A stretch of 64,000 nucleotides of DNA, taken from the NCBI RefSeq assembly GCF_030867145.1, contig NC_134419.1:2480001-2544000 (forward strand), read 5' to 3'. Source of the stretch: Opisthocomus hoazin (Eukaryota > Chordata > Aves > Opisthocomiformes > Opisthocomidae). A program made the position numbers and the translations under genes. Position 1 is the first letter of the stretch, and each line of letters opens with the position of its first letter. The notes beneath the pieces are model-generated. The model was given only the letters and a program-made list of their open reading frames with translations. It was not told the origin of the DNA and did no database searches. Below are positions 32,883 to 46,733 of the stretch, in pieces.

Positions 32883-35800
32883 AAGCCCACTGGTAAAAGC
32901 TAAGATAGAAGGAAATTTAATAGCTGTTTCTGGGGTTTTTTTTGTTTGCAGAGCAGGACTCTTTTACCTAGAAAACTTTCAGCTCTGTCTGGAGCTGCGC
33001 AAACATTTGTTAAGAATTTAATGAGCTGAAGTATTCCAGTCAGTGGCTGAACAGTGGAGGCTGCACAAAAAAAGGCAATTCCTAATGTAAAAGGTGGCTG
33101 ACGTAAACCAGAAGCGTAGGGAGCGCTTTCTGGCCGTTAAGCCTGCTCATTGCATTGCCCAAGGATCTCCGAACTTTCACAAAGCGATAAATACAAATGC
33201 TGTGAGTTATTATTCACCACCCCAACGTGCCTGTGTGTCAGCAGAAGGCTGAAGATGAGCGTTTCGAGACAGCCTGATTCGGGTACGCGTCTTTTATCCG
33301 GCACACGAAGCAGCGCTCCGCGACGCGGTCGTGGCGATGGGTCGAGCTCTGTGCTGGAAAACCGGTGTCAGAGTCGGGTTCTGACAACCCCGTTCTGCAC
33401 AGTCGCGAGGATGTCGACATTTGTACCTTGCCAGGGACTTCCGAGATGTATTAAGTGTGTGACCACACAGCAAAAATGATTTGTTATACATAACTATTTT
33501 AATCCAGCCGTGGGAACAACAGTTTAGAGTTCACCAGATCTGTAAGGATTGGATTTTGACTTAGAAAAGCGGTTTTACAATCTGCAACACCACAGATACA
33601 GGAGATTTACAAACTAACCCAAGGGTAGGTGATCGTTTTAAAAGATCAGTTATTTACAAACTAGCTTGTATTTAAGAAACCTTGTTTATAGAGGACAGAA
33701 TGTAATGCTGGGCAAAGTACTAAAAGTTTTGCCGTCATCTTCACTGCAGTGATGATTCCACCTGTGGTTTCAGGTATCATCTGAATTTGTATTTTGACTG
33801 ATTTTTAAATGGTAATTTGTCCTCAGATTGTTTAAGGACAAAAAAATGAGAGCTTTAATTTGAAAGTAACTCCTCATGCTGTGTCTTCTGATTTTTCTAA
33901 AGATATTGAAAAGCAAGACAGCTGACCTATCCTCATTTACGCTGTGTTGGTTATAGACACAAAATTGTACATAGCGTTATAAGGAAAGGATACACGCACA
34001 GTTCTAAGGTAACATCTGGTACCTATAGATCCTGAGTAAAGGCCACCCTGTTGCAGATGACTTCATTTTTTTCAAAGGCAGTTCATATGGCAAGTCACTG
34101 TGTTTTTACATATAGGATGATTCGCAGAGGAGTCTGCTCCTCTTTTCACGCTACAAGTAAGGCTTTCTGACCAATTTACCAATCCAAGCATTCACATGCA
34201 GCTGCAAATACAAAACTTGGACCATTGCTTTGGCATGTGCTGGGATGGAACCTTCAGAAGGAGATGATGACCCTTGGTACCTTCATCCTTCCAGGTTCCT
34301 TCCCGCCCTGCGTGCAGCCCTGCTCACCGAAACTCCTTGGGGGCATTCGCTGAGTTCGGCAGGACTGATGGTGACTTGCCACAGAGGACTCGCTAGTCCG
34401 AAGAAATCTGTTCTGAAATGTAATCTGAACTGACTCTCCAGAAAAAAATCTTCAGAATTTATTTTCTTTTTCGAATTATGGTACTAAACAATGGAGCGGT
34501 TTCCTCAAAACACCTAGATTTCCAGCCAGAACTCATTTCTCTATCATTAAATTGTCAAAGATAATGTGCTTTTAAAAAAAAAAGCACTAGGTGTGTAACT
34601 CAGTTATGAACCATTCAGCTGCAAGACAAGGGATAATTATTTCCCATCATTTTAAAATTTACAGATTTCTGTGAACAATCTGGATGCAGAGAGACTATTT
34701 TAATCTCTTCTTTACTACACTACTCTTCTGTAGCTAATGATGTTTTAACACCAACTATATATGGATTGTTATCGCAAAGATTTAACTTAAAAATCCTGAG
34801 CCATACCGAAGAAATTGACAGTGAAAATTAATCACGAGAACTAAACTTCAATCCTGACCTTGAATTGTTAAAATGAGTTTTTCAGGTATGAAATTTGTGA
34901 AGACCAGGTCTGAAGTCGGAAAGGTGAACAACCCCAGGCTATGCAAATGGTTCTAAAATGAACAACAAATACACCACAGCAACCTGTACTTCTCCAAAAA
35001 GCTGCATCGTGCGTAACTTCGAAGCTACCTTCACATGGAAGTCAGAAGTCCAGTTACTAAGGTTAAAAAAATTCCATTGTTTTGTAGGTTTGTTCTTCCT
35101 TCTAACACCCAGCTATGGGCCCAGTTACGCACCTGAATTTCCAGTTTGGATCAGACCACAGCCAGATACGCAGGAGGAGCGCCTTGTCTGTCCATGCCAG
35201 GTGTCACTACAGATGTGGCAAGAAACCCAGTCTAAGGGAACTTGGAAAAAACACCAAAACAAAGAGCAAAAGCCGAGATTAAGTTACAGATTAGAGATAA
35301 CCCCCTTAAAACTAACAGCAAAAGTAGAGATTGCAGATTTGCTATAGCCCCACGTTAGATGCAGAATCTCCTCAGTTTGCCATAAAGATAACAACATCGA
35401 CCCTAGCATTAGGAGCAGGAAGGATAACAAGGGGGCAAGGAAACTAAAATTGCTATAGCCACAGTAGGGAGAACACCGAATGAGTTTAATACATGAAAAG
35501 AGAGTTATGAAAAATTGGCACATGAAACTGCAAGCCCCAGGCACTGGTATTTTAACCAAATCTGGTGAGTAGTAGTATAATATGAGTTAAGAAGGGTGTG
35601 ATAATATCTGATTTCTAAAACATACAAGACAAACAAAATGAGAGTCGGGGGGTTGAACAGCTGGGGATTAAGCCCCAAGGAGAAGGAATTATGAACTGTT
35701 TTAAGCAAAGGACAATGCTGGCACCGAGGCAGGCGGTCACAAGCCTGCCACAGAAACATTGGGGCCTGTTATTAAAATCTGAGTCTCGGCCAATGGAAGA

Positions 35801-37479
35801 CTCATTTCTGGAACAAAATTCTAATGGGAATAACAGGACAAAAAAGAAACAGTTTAAGTGAGGGCTTAATAAATTTATGAGAAGAATGATTATACAGGTT
35901 TGTGCCTCTAAGAAAAAGAAAACTCAATAAAATAACCTAGACAGACTGTTCCAGCCTCGTGTTTCCCTCTACCAGTGAGAGTTCCTCGGTGACTCCCCAT
36001 TGCACCCGCATTTCAGACAACTCAGAACCACTCCCCTTTCCACACACGCAAATTTAAATTCTTATACTATCCGCCGGTCAATTCTCTCTCCCCCCCTGTC
36101 TGAATATCACCTTCAGCACACTGCTGCTCGAAATGAAGCCACGCTTTATCTCCCACTTCCTCACTGCCACGGTTGTTTTCAAGGCTTGCATGGTGTCCCC
36201 ACATATGGGTTATTTTCTCTTAATGAGGTTAATTGATTCAAATCTCTCAAAGACCTGGTTCTGCAATAATGCATGTATCCATTACCTGCTGGCTCTCTTT
36301 TTTAAGTGGTGGATAAAAATCACATTTTACTCCACAAGCAGTGGACTAAGTCACTTTTTGACCCATTCACACTTCGGTGTTTGTTCCCATGAATAAAGAG
36401 CTCTGTGAGAAAAGAGCTGATGCATATGTAAAACAATACCACGTATTTAACAGGAACTTCCAATTAAAAAACAAACTGCAGACATCATGTCAAGGAACTT
36501 AACATGAGGACTGAGCCTGCTAGAAAAGACGCGGCTTTAATCTTGCTTGCGCTCATCCTTCTTGTTGGAAAAGGCAGCAAGAGTTTAGAACTTGCGTGCC
36601 AGAGGCTGATAAGTTCCACACATATGCAGCTGAGGTTTCTTACAATGTTTTGTTTTTTCAGCAATGTTATTTTAAAATAAATGAAAAACCAGTATCTCTG
36701 CTTCATAAAGTATGAAGAGAAATATTTCTATTTACCTACTGCAAGCTCCTCTGAATAAACAGACTTGAAGGTGATACCACACTATCTTTTGTATTCTGTA
36801 AATAGTTCTACTTGGGCTGTATAAACAGATCTACTGATTGGCTTTAATTTATTTATTGACTTTCCGTAATTCATGATCCATTTCCTCAAAGCGGCATCAG
36901 CCCATTTCGCTTCTGATTAAAATAACCACCATCTCTAATTGATAAATTCTATTTTTAAAATATTTCTGTATTCTAATACGCCAGTTTGGGAACTCTGACT
37001 ACATACAGTTTGGGAAATCTGACACAACCTGTGCCTGAGGTTAGGAAGCCGTTGAAGGTTTTGTATCCCAGACTTCCACAGCATAAGCATAAGCTGTCAG
37101 AAGTATCTGCCATGTCCCTGCTGGGCCAGATCCAAAGAGGGACCACTAGAAAATAATTTTCTATTTAGGATAAAACATCTTGAGACAAACATTTGACAGA
37201 GTAAGTTTTGTTTCACTTCTCCATGTAGCACTGGTGTTCAGTGAACGAGGCAGAAAATCCCCTACGTGACGTACACTAGTGCATATTTATTTATTTATTT
37301 TTAAAGTTCCCCCCCTCTCCCCCCCTTAGTATCTCAACTAAATCTTCCTGAAGTTTAATCCTCTTACTTTTTCATATACTTGAGAAAGACAGCAGACAGG
37401 TAATCCCTCCTTTCAGAAGTCCTTTGATGCATGTCACGGTGTTGTCTCATACTGATCATCCTTTGTGTAAATTAAAGCT
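32883..37479. other. Intergenic or 5' intronic stretch
   Basis: No gene can be supported. Apart from the possible solo LTR ending near 36004 I see only AT-rich sequence and short simple repeats such as (TTTA)n at about 37286. Confidence 0.6.
35330..36004 (+). mobile_element. Possible solo LTR of an endogenous retrovirus
   Basis: In plus orientation the order is CCAAT box (35790), a TATA-like TTAATAAATTTA (about 35865), AATAAA (35926) and then about 75 bases ending TTGCA, as in U3-R-U5 of an LTR. No retroviral genes flank it. The 5' boundary is uncertain and I could not find a convincing target-site duplication. Confidence 0.35.
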
Positions 37480-38240
37480 CCAGTTCTTTCAGACTTTCTT
37501 TACCCATCATCTTTTCTGCTAAGGCTTACTGATCTCCTTCGGACTTCTTCCTGTTGCTCGCTCTCTTTTCTGAAGAGCAATGCCCAAACTACTCCAACCG
37601 AGGTCTTGGTAGTGCTATTTAGGGGGAAGAAAGAGCTCACTCTACGTGACAGAACCCCGCTGACACATCTCATAGGGACATTTGCTTTTTTTCCTCCCAA
37701 CCGTGCGCCTGTGTTGACTCAGGCTCGGTTTGCGCATTTCCCCAGCCCTCAGATCCTTCCTGCAGAACTTTTGTTTGTGCAGTTGATTATTTCTCAGTGA
37801 AGTGCCTGCACTTGTCTTTATTGAATTACCGCCTTATTATTTCAGACCACTTCAGCAATTTGTCAAGATCATTTTGAATGCTAATCTTGTTCTCTAAAGC
37901 GTTTGCAACTGTTGCTCACATGTTGTTATCCAAAGATTTAATATAACATGCACTTTTCAGCTCCTCAAGGACTTACTGAAAATATGAAATAGTTTTAGCT
38001 GTCAGATGTACCCCTGAACAACCAGCCCACGCACAGTCTTCCAGCCTGCGACTTGCTGACTGCTCTTTTTTTCTGTTCCTTTCTGTCCAACTGACCGCTT
38101 TACAGTCTTCCCTAGCTTGCTTAGGAGAAAGTCACATCAGACGGCATCAAAAACATCACTAAAGATAATATGCTATGAAGTTGCAAGTTCTCTGTATCTG
38201 TAGGAATTCTGCTCACTACCAAGAACAGTTTCTTGATGTA
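37480..38240 (-). mobile_element. Ancient CR1-family relic (reverse-transcriptase region)
   Basis: The plus strand follows, with many substitutions, the reverse complement of old amniote CR1 elements: CTCTTTTCTGAAGAGCAATG, CCAAACTACTCCAACCGAGG, TTTATTGAATTACCGCCTTA, TCAGACCACTTCAGCAATTT, AGATCATTTTGAATGCTAAT and CTTGCTTAGGAGAAAGTCAC. It is too decayed for a reading frame. It differs from the younger avian CR1 copies elsewhere in the window. Confidence 0.7.
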
Positions 38241-41200
38241 CCCTGAGGGACCCTTTTGATCCTATCTCTTCTGTCTTTTGTCTCTGTGATTTACCCTGAC
38301 ATGCTTGTGTTATTCTTTTACAAGCCCTCTTCACTAACTTAACCTAGCTTTCAATTCCAACTAAAGCTTCACATTACTGAGGAAAATATTACTTGCTCCT
38401 CTACTAAATTTCCTACATTAATGTCACAGTGGAGCAAGTACTTTCCTACCTTTCATGTATATTTTATCCAAGAAAATGCCAACTCTTCTGGACAACTCTT
38501 CTCTTTAGACTTACTTTCCATTTGATATTCACCGTAGTTGAGTTTATTGAAGTTTTATTTCCCAAATACTTTTGTCTCTGCTCTGCTGCTTCCTTACATG
38601 TTCACATTCTCAAATGGTTCCTCTTTCTCAGACCCGGGGGGGGGAAAGAAATCTAGAAGAGTCTCCTCTCAAGATGTTAATTGGCTCTGGTTAAAAAGGT
38701 CCTCATCCACCTGACTTCTTTGGCAATATACAGTAAACACTTACCTTGAGCTTTTCTTCATATCTTTGCCCAAGGACTTTCAGTTACTTCACCTCCTATA
38801 TACGCTGGATCTCAACAAAAGTCATTTGCATCCTTGTGATAAAGAAGACTTCATTCCGCCCACGCCTTCAGACCTCTCTGAACAAGTCTTTCCTTTCACG
38901 TCTGAATTATCTCACAAAGTTTCTATTTTTCCAGTGCAGTTATCATTTTGACTCAATACTAAGATTTTTGGTTTCTCCATACCTTATTTATTAGTATGCA
39001 GAGCCATGATTCTCCTTTTGCTCCTGTAACTCTATCTTGAGTGAACTCCACAGCTTTTGCACCTTTCCCATGTCATCAAAATTTAGACTTAACCATTGGG
39101 CCTATGCCATTGGCCCCTGCCACTCTGAACTCAAAGGAATCCACGCCAATTTAGCAGTCCCGTGACCAAAGATGACGTTCTCCAGCCTCAGCGCAGCATC
39201 CCCTCTTCTTAGGGTCTCACCCTTTGTGGAAGCGGAATGTTTTTTGGAGAGTGTCTTTCTATAAATACAAACAACAAGGAAGTTCATTTTCTCTCAGCCT
39301 GCACATTTCACCTCAGACTTGCTCCCTTGAAACATTATAAAAATAACAAAGGTCCAGAAGACTTTCAGAGTTACACGTTGAAGAACAACAAAATACCAAG
39401 TCCAAAGTGTTTTGCAAAGCGTGTGAGAAGACTTCATGACCTACACGCATGCCTTGCAGTTGACTGAGAGTAAAAAACATGTAACTGTAGAAGAAGTTTT
39501 ACTGACAGACCAAAAGTACTTAATGTTATTTAGCCTTGAAGGTTTATTTATTTATTCAAAAAATGCACTACTAAAACAATTCCTTCCCTTCCACCAATCA
39601 TGCTGGGTGCAGTCACATAGGCAGTGTGGCAGCAGATAATGATAGCACCCTGCCCTCTTACAAATAAAAACATCTATAATGTCTTGCATAGCTTTCCATC
39701 CGTATAGATGTCTGTTGAGATGTCCATCTTGCTGCCAGGTAGTACTGCAACCAAGTCTCTTCTAGGCTTGTGGAAAGAGCTGCAAACTTCCCGCTTAAGA
39801 ACAAACAAACCCAAAACAAGTTATTTTCCTCCTGTAGCCAGGCAAAACACTACAGCCATCTGCCCCAACAGTGACAGGTTAGTGAAAACATAACAAGTCT
39901 AAACACAAGGACTTTGCTGAGGTTTCCAGTTCTGAATAAAGAAGCAGAAATCTGATGCATACCAACCTTAGCCACTTGCTGCAAATTGAGCGATTATGGG
40001 CCTGAAAGAGCTAGAAAAGGTGTCAGAAATTCAGCTTTGGTTCTGTCAGGTGAAATTTGTCATTTCTGAGCCCAGCAGAGCTCCTTCTGGGTTTTAGCAT
40101 GGGTTTCAAAATTTTTCTTGGTTTTTTTCCCTTTTAATTCATCCAATTTTATTCATGCCAAGTGTAACCAGTTTATATTTAAACAGGTGACGGAGACTTA
40201 CTACAGAACTGCTACAGAAAAATCAAATATTGTTATTCTACATAAAAACAAATCACATGTATGTCTGTATGTATCAGAAGTTTTTCTAAATCGTTTAATG
40301 ACCACCAGAAGTGAAAAGTCTGTTTTCATTATCAAGTTAATGCAAAGATGGGCTCTGCCTCCACATGGGGATGTTTTCAGTAATTCATTTTTGCTGCTGC
40401 AAGAATGTTTTGCACTTGATCTCTCTGCACCTCTTTACCAGCATCCGAGGTTAACCAGCCAGCCAAAAACTTGCTACTGTATGAAGACCACCACCAAACC
40501 TAAACTTTACTGTTTGTGCACCCACAGAAATGCTCTCTGCAATCCGCGTTGCAAATTAAAAATGGCAGAGGTGGTGACTGAACATGTTCTGTGCAGAAAA
40601 TACGTTCTTTCCCCTGAAAGATTCATCTGTCTCCCACGGCTGTACACATATTGCAGTCCCGTACTTTGACTGATACAATAAACTGGCATCAGATACACTA
40701 ACACACTAAACTTTTAGTTGCAGAGTCAAAAAAATCAAGTTGTCTTATAACCAGAAGAAAGAACAATTGAATAGACATTAAAACTTCTTGGACAGACCAT
40801 TATCAAACACAGCCAGGGAGTTATACGTATGTTCTGCCTTTGCTGGAAACCCCTAGCAGCTGCACGCGCAAATTCCCTCTCCTGATTCATGCAAGTGTAA
40901 CTCTATTAATTTAATAAAGTTAAGCCACCTTTCTAATTCAGAGCAGCATAATTCCTCCCTACTATTCAGAAGAGCCCTGTTGTCACCTTGTTATAGCACA
41001 AAAAGTTGAAGTGTTGCTTTGGACTGGAGAAACAATTGCAGCTCTGGGAGCAGGCGCGCTTACCTCCCAGGACAGAATCATTCATCGTTAGGCGTCTAAA
41101 CCTCATTGACAGTGATTCACCTTGGAGGCACACACGAATGAATCGCGTCTGCTAACAGCAGAGATGCTAGCCGCAGAACGGGGATCATAAAACATTGACT

Positions 41201-42613
41201 CACTCTCAGGCATTTTACGCCATCATCAAGAGAAACTTCGGCACAACGGTGTAGTATGACTGGACCTTCTCTTTTTTAAAGATCTGTAAATTCTATATCT
41301 TTGTCTCACATGAGGGCAGGGTAAGACCAGTTTGTCTGGGAACAGCGGAACAGTGGAACCATCCTGTCTGCAGAGCAGTTATCGCAGAGTGCCCTAGTAA
41401 CATGCTATTAAGATGCCCACTGGGAAAAAAAGAAGTGGGATTCCAAGTCTTTATCTTTACATGAATTAATAAAAGTCGTCTCTACCTCTGACACACTGGG
41501 CAAGCACCTAAAAGAGAGTAGGTCCTTATCCTGTGAGAAACAACCATTTGTCAATAGTTTCACCTGGATTTAACTAGTTCTGTCTTTGGGGTTAAATTTA
41601 ATATTAAGGGAAAATCCGTCTCACTGCAGAATTGTACTAGCCTTAAACCCTTTCTTCAAGGAACTTCATGCTTTAGATACTTTACCAATGCACTGTGAAA
41701 GGATGCTCCCTGTTCCAAAAAGCATGCAGGAAACAGCAGAAGGATACCAAGAGGCAGATGAAAACCTTAAGAAATAATAGGCTAATATTCAACAAAACTT
41801 TGATTTAGAACTGTTTGGCTTTTCCCAGTAGTTCCCCTAGCATGAGTACTCCCGCCCTGGGTGCAGGAGCTCAGTGTCCCAGGGTGGATGTGCAGCCCAC
41901 ACTGAACCTAGTGGCCTGTTGCTAAACCTCTGATGGAAACACACAGAAGCAAAGGGAAGAAATCACTGCCAGGCTACTTATTAAGTGTTGTCCTCAGGAT
42001 ATTTATGCTCAGCTGCATATCCTAGATGCTCAGAAATGTGTACATGCAAATACTCCATTCCTAATATATAGAGAAAAAACTGGAGACACACCTGAATATG
42101 TGTAGATTGTGATATAAACTACTATTGCCATCTGAAATGGAAGTTTTTGAGGCAAGAAGATAGTTGCAGAGGATGAAGTAATTCAGTGAGTCAGAGATTA
42201 CACAAAGCTGATAAGTCTCTGAGGATAACAGAGACTGAAAATTATTCATGAGAGAAGTGTAAAAAGTTTGATTCATATGCGACAAATTGCTCACTTTCGC
42301 ATCATGCTTTTTTCCACACATTAATAATTCAAGTCGATAGACACATCAGGTTCATAGATTTTTATGTTTCCTTGTGCTTTTAAGCTTGTGTCACTTCTGT
42401 TAACTATCTTGGAGTTTACCAAAGTCTGTCTGAAGCATCTATACAAACAATGCTAAAAATACTTACAAACAGCAGGCATTCTTGCCAGAAAAACACGTCA
42501 TCTTCCGGATGCCTCAGTGCCAAACTTGTTCATAAATTGGCAAGTAGAGCACAAATTCATATGGGGAGGTTATCAAGACAACAGAACCAGGCTCTTCAAC
42601 GTGGTGCACAGTC
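38241..42613. other. Intergenic stretch
   Basis: AT-rich sequence without a recognised gene or transposon. It may include further decayed parts of the CR1 relic up to about 38650. The longest open frame (40118-40669, 183 codons, plus strand) lacks family resemblance and splice context. Confidence 0.6.
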
Positions 42614-42862
42614 AGAAGACAAGAGACAACAGGCATAAATTGAATGAGAGGGTTCAAAAATGACAGAAATAAAAACTCTTTCCCTGTGAGGACAGTCAAG
42701 CAGTGGAACAGGAAGAGCAGTCTCCATCCTTGGAGGTTTCCAAGACCAGGATGGATAAAAGCCACCTGGCCTCATCTCACAGCTAGCTCTGCCGGAGCGG
42801 AAGGTTGTTTTAGAGGGTTCCTGAGGTCCCTTCTAACCTTAAATACCCAGTGATTCCATCAT
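42614..42862 (+). mobile_element. Old CR1 LINE fragment
   Basis: A worn CR1 3' end in plus orientation: AGACAACAGGCATAAATTGA, CTTTCCCTGTGAGGACAGTC, TCAAGCAGTGGAACAGGAAG and CCCTTCTAACCTTAAATACC. A separate, older subfamily. Confidence 0.85.
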
Positions 42863-45800
42863 CCTCTGGGAGTTGTATCTCATCATCAAGAGAAATTAAT
42901 GATAACTTAGTCAATATATGCTTCTAAAAAAATCACCGGGAACAAGATGAAAAACATCTTAAATTTTTAAGATGTTAAGTTCTCCCTGATGAATGCATCC
43001 CTGCACGTGTACTCAGGCAGAGATGCATTTGATGTTCTATGTTACGAGGAAAGGTTTTTCCTAAGGCAGCCAAGCTGACAAGGTTGAAGTTGAGTTTGCA
43101 GCCATGATCGCTCACTGGCAGGACAGCCTGAGCACAGCCCTAAAGGCTGGCTCTGGCCATGCTAACTGGTCTTGTGAGCGCTGGAGAGCAGGTCACTGCC
43201 CTCTGCAAGCTGAGTCTACTGCCTCAAGAGCAGCCCCAGGAGAACAGGTCTGTGGTGGCCCTGGAGCCACGCTGGAAATTTGCATGGTGTCCTGCTGGTC
43301 ATATGGACTTGTCGGCCAAGGCCTCCACTACTTGCGCCACATTTGTGCAGATTTGTTTAGTCTGATCATGAGTGACTCACTGGAACTGGTCTCAGCCCAT
43401 CAGATATTCATTATTAATACAGGCAATTCTTCGCTTCTCATCTTGCCTGTTAATCTCCTCAGGGCAAGTGATTTCCCTTGGAAACACTCAACACCCATCA
43501 CAGCGAGTCCTCATCTCAGCTAATCAGCACTATCAAAGTAGTTTTAACTAACAGCTTGAGAAAGATGACCATTGACAGCAAGCGAGACGTCGGCTGTGTC
43601 TGCGTCATAACCCCAGATGCACTGTTGCACAGTAACATTGATTTTTCTGCGGGCTAGGTCAGATTACAGATACTACGCGCAGTCTTTCTCCTTGCCACAG
43701 CCAGGATCTAACCAGACAGCACAGTGCACGGTACCTTGCTCTGTGCCTGCGGGGAGAGGCATCTCAGTCTCCCTCCATCTTGTTGCAAGCTGCGTAAGAG
43801 CCTTTCCCTCTCTGTCCCGGCCAGATGAGTCGCATCCAGATTCTCCAGTTTTCTGTTTGCTACTGCTCTCTCTCCCCAGGTGACAGTTTTATAACATATT
43901 TGAGCCCCCTTCCCTAGCTTCAAGCTAGTTCTTTCATTTACAAACAGGCTTCGCACCCATTTGCTCCTCCCTCTTGGCTCTCAATCCTTCCAGTTCTTTG
44001 TTAGGACTTTTCCTTCAGCCTTCCCGGGGGGCTCAGGTCTTGTTGGCAGCCATTCTAAAAGCTTCTCTAGGAGGCTTGTTCCCTTCACATCTCCTCCCCA
44101 GATCCCATCCTTCCCAGCAGACAGGAACCCTGCAGGACATACCCCACATGCTTAAAGCCTGAAGGGCACCGAAACCCCTCTGACTACTTCGAGCTGGCAG
44201 ACACAAGGGTATATCCCAACTTGTTTGCAAGAACCTGCTAAACTTGTGATGTTCCCAAATGCTTCTGAGCATGATCTCTTAGAAAACAAGCTCTGTCAAA
44301 TACAGCACAAGGTTTGTGGGTTTCCTCCTGGCAATCAACCATCAACGCATCAATGGTCTAGTCACAGAGGCCTCACTGTCCAACAGAAAATGTGGAACAC
44401 CAACAGGTTAAACAGAACCAGCTTTTAGGCAAATGACTAACGTGCGGTTATGCTAGCAAGCACAGAGAAGTTTTCAAAATGGAAAAGATGAGCACAACAA
44501 GCATATAGCCTTGATATTCATAAGACACAATTCTTCATTTATGCAAATCTGTAATTGCTTTCTAATCAAAGCATATGATGCAAACTTGCGAGAGCCAAGC
44601 TGACATGTCAGGGGACAGCCAGCTCTGACGGCAGCCCCAGTGGTGGCCAGCATGGGGTCAGGAGGGGCACAGAGCCACACCAGCCCCTTGCACGGAGCGG
44701 GACGAAGGAGGAGAGGAAAACACACTTGGCTTCTCAAAGGAGGCTTCTCTCCTGTTCAGGTGAATCAGTGGAATAGGAGGGAGGAATATAGAATATTTCA
44801 TAACCTATTCTTCATTCTTTTTATAGTTAGCTAGCTCTAGCTGTCAGGAATAAGCTTTCAGGGGAGGCAGAAGGGAAAGCTCTACAGAAAATTCACTAGA
44901 AGGAGTCTTCATCCCCTTTTAAGTCTTCACATGACAGCGTGAGAGGTCCCAGGTAATCAGTGCTGCCACCATTAGTGAAGCCTATTTCCTGAGTGCCAAA
45001 ATGCAATTTGGCAAGAAGGAAATACTGAGTGCATTCAGGGGCGAAATTGCAGCAAAAATATAAGTTTGGCAAAAAAAGTGTTCCTTAACCAGCAGGCTCT
45101 GCAGTTTAACTTACATTTTGACACGTTATATGGGTTTGATATGCCTATTTACTGGGCTTTTAAATAAAAACACTAGTTACTATAGTAACATTTACATCAT
45201 AGGTTGTACTTATGCTGCCTCTGAGAGACAGAAAACCACTCTGCTATGTTAACCTTTGTACTTCGCTTCTCAGTATTTTAGACGACAAACCTGTTTTCTA
45301 ATAAATTGTCTGTTTCTCTAATTATTTTACTTCTCATACTATAAATTAAAATACATTTGATCTAATTTGCTTTTAAATGACTAAGCCCCGTGCGTGGGAA
45401 CACGAAACCTGGTTCCAGTGAGATGAAGGAGAATGTATACAGAAAGAAAACTGCAGTATGGGGAAATAAGACAAATCTTGCTTTTCTAATCCTTCTGTAA
45501 TTTAGTTTCCTCTTGTAGGAATCATGGTAAAATGACAGACCATAATTTCTTTGGAGAAATTGTCTTCTCCTTTGTAGCTTTTATTTTAGCCTGTTAGAAC
45601 AGCAAAGCACCATGCCCTCTTCTCAGCTCTGCCTCTGCTGTGCTTTCCGCTATCTTTCCAGTCTCTTATCCATTGATTCGTTATCATTTTTAAGTGCTTC
45701 TGTATATCTGATGTATTTGCACCTCTGCATACCTATCGGTTTGCTTTATGGAAGTTACAGTGAGTAATGACAAGACACAGAGCACAGACAGCCCTGCTGA

Positions 45801-46444
45801 GCCAGCGTTGTTCCTGGGGATCCCCTTCACTGGCAGAACACTCCTCAGCTTCCAGCGTCCTGTAGTGCTGGAAGACCTATTCGGCTCTCCGTGAGGTCTA
45901 CTGCTGCAAGCTGGCATGCTTAAACTCTCTTCTAGCTCTACAGAAGCAATATGTTTAGATAGCAAAGTGTGACCCTCTTTGGCAGATGAGGAAATGAAAC
46001 GAGGACATACAATGCTAAAGGACAAGTGCCTATAGCTGCACATTTCCATAGTTAGTATCATCACGGGCAAGAATAAAGACTGACAGTACAAAAGCACGAT
46101 CAAGTTACCATAAAAGCAACTATTGAAGGCTTCCCCTCATGTGTCCCTACAGTTGGGAAAACAGAAACAAGCCCTCCATGTGTTCTTACGCATTGATTTC
46201 CCTCCCTGAACTCTTCATCTTGCACCATTTAATATGTTTCCAACTCACAGTAGCAGAATGAGATGCTCCATGATTTCCCCCCTCTGCAAAGATGTGCTTA
46301 AACACTTACTAGGGAAATGTGTTTTGGGGAGGGCAGTGGATCAAATAAAGGGAATAAAAAAACCCCTGCAGCTGGACAGAATAAAGGATCATTGGTGCTT
46401 TAGCCAGCGTTCTTGATTCCAGTAAAAACACTTCCAGATCACAC
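42863..46444. other. Intergenic stretch
   Basis: No gene or repeat that I can support. The 43.1-44.2 kb part is richer in GC and has open frames up to 139 codons, none with recognisable motifs. Confidence 0.6.
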
Positions 46445-46733
46445 ATTCACAGAATCACAGAATGGTCGGGGTTGGAAGGGACCTCTGTGGGTCACCCAGT
46501 CCAACCCCCTGCCAAAGCACCCAGAGCAGGCTGCACCGGACCTTGTCCAGGGGGGTCTTGAACATCTCCAGAGAAGGAGACTCCACAGCCTCCCTGGGCA
46601 GCCTGGGCCAGGGCTCCGTCACCCTCAGAGGGAAGAAGTTCTTCCTCGGGTTCAGCTGGAACTTCCCATGCTCCAGTTTGTGCCCATTGCCCCTTGTCCT
46701 GTCGCTGGGCACCACTGGAAAGAGTCTGGCCCC
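46445..46733 (-). mobile_element. CR1 LINE fragment
   Basis: A reverse-complement CR1 3' end: ATTCACAGAATCACAGAATG, GGTCGGGGTTGGAAGGGACC, through to CCACTGGAAAGAGTCTGGCC. It is well preserved and points to the minus strand. Confidence 0.95.

Noticed and set aside
32255..32896. 213-codon plus-strand frame over the CpG island
   Set aside because: It is a low-complexity Pro/Ala/Arg-rich translation expected from GC-rich DNA, and it ends in the poly-C run as poly-Pro.
40118..40669. 183-codon plus-strand open frame, the longest outside the genes
   Set aside because: Amino-acid composition and order look random, there is no recognisable motif or neighbouring exon, and it lies in AT-rich intergenic sequence.
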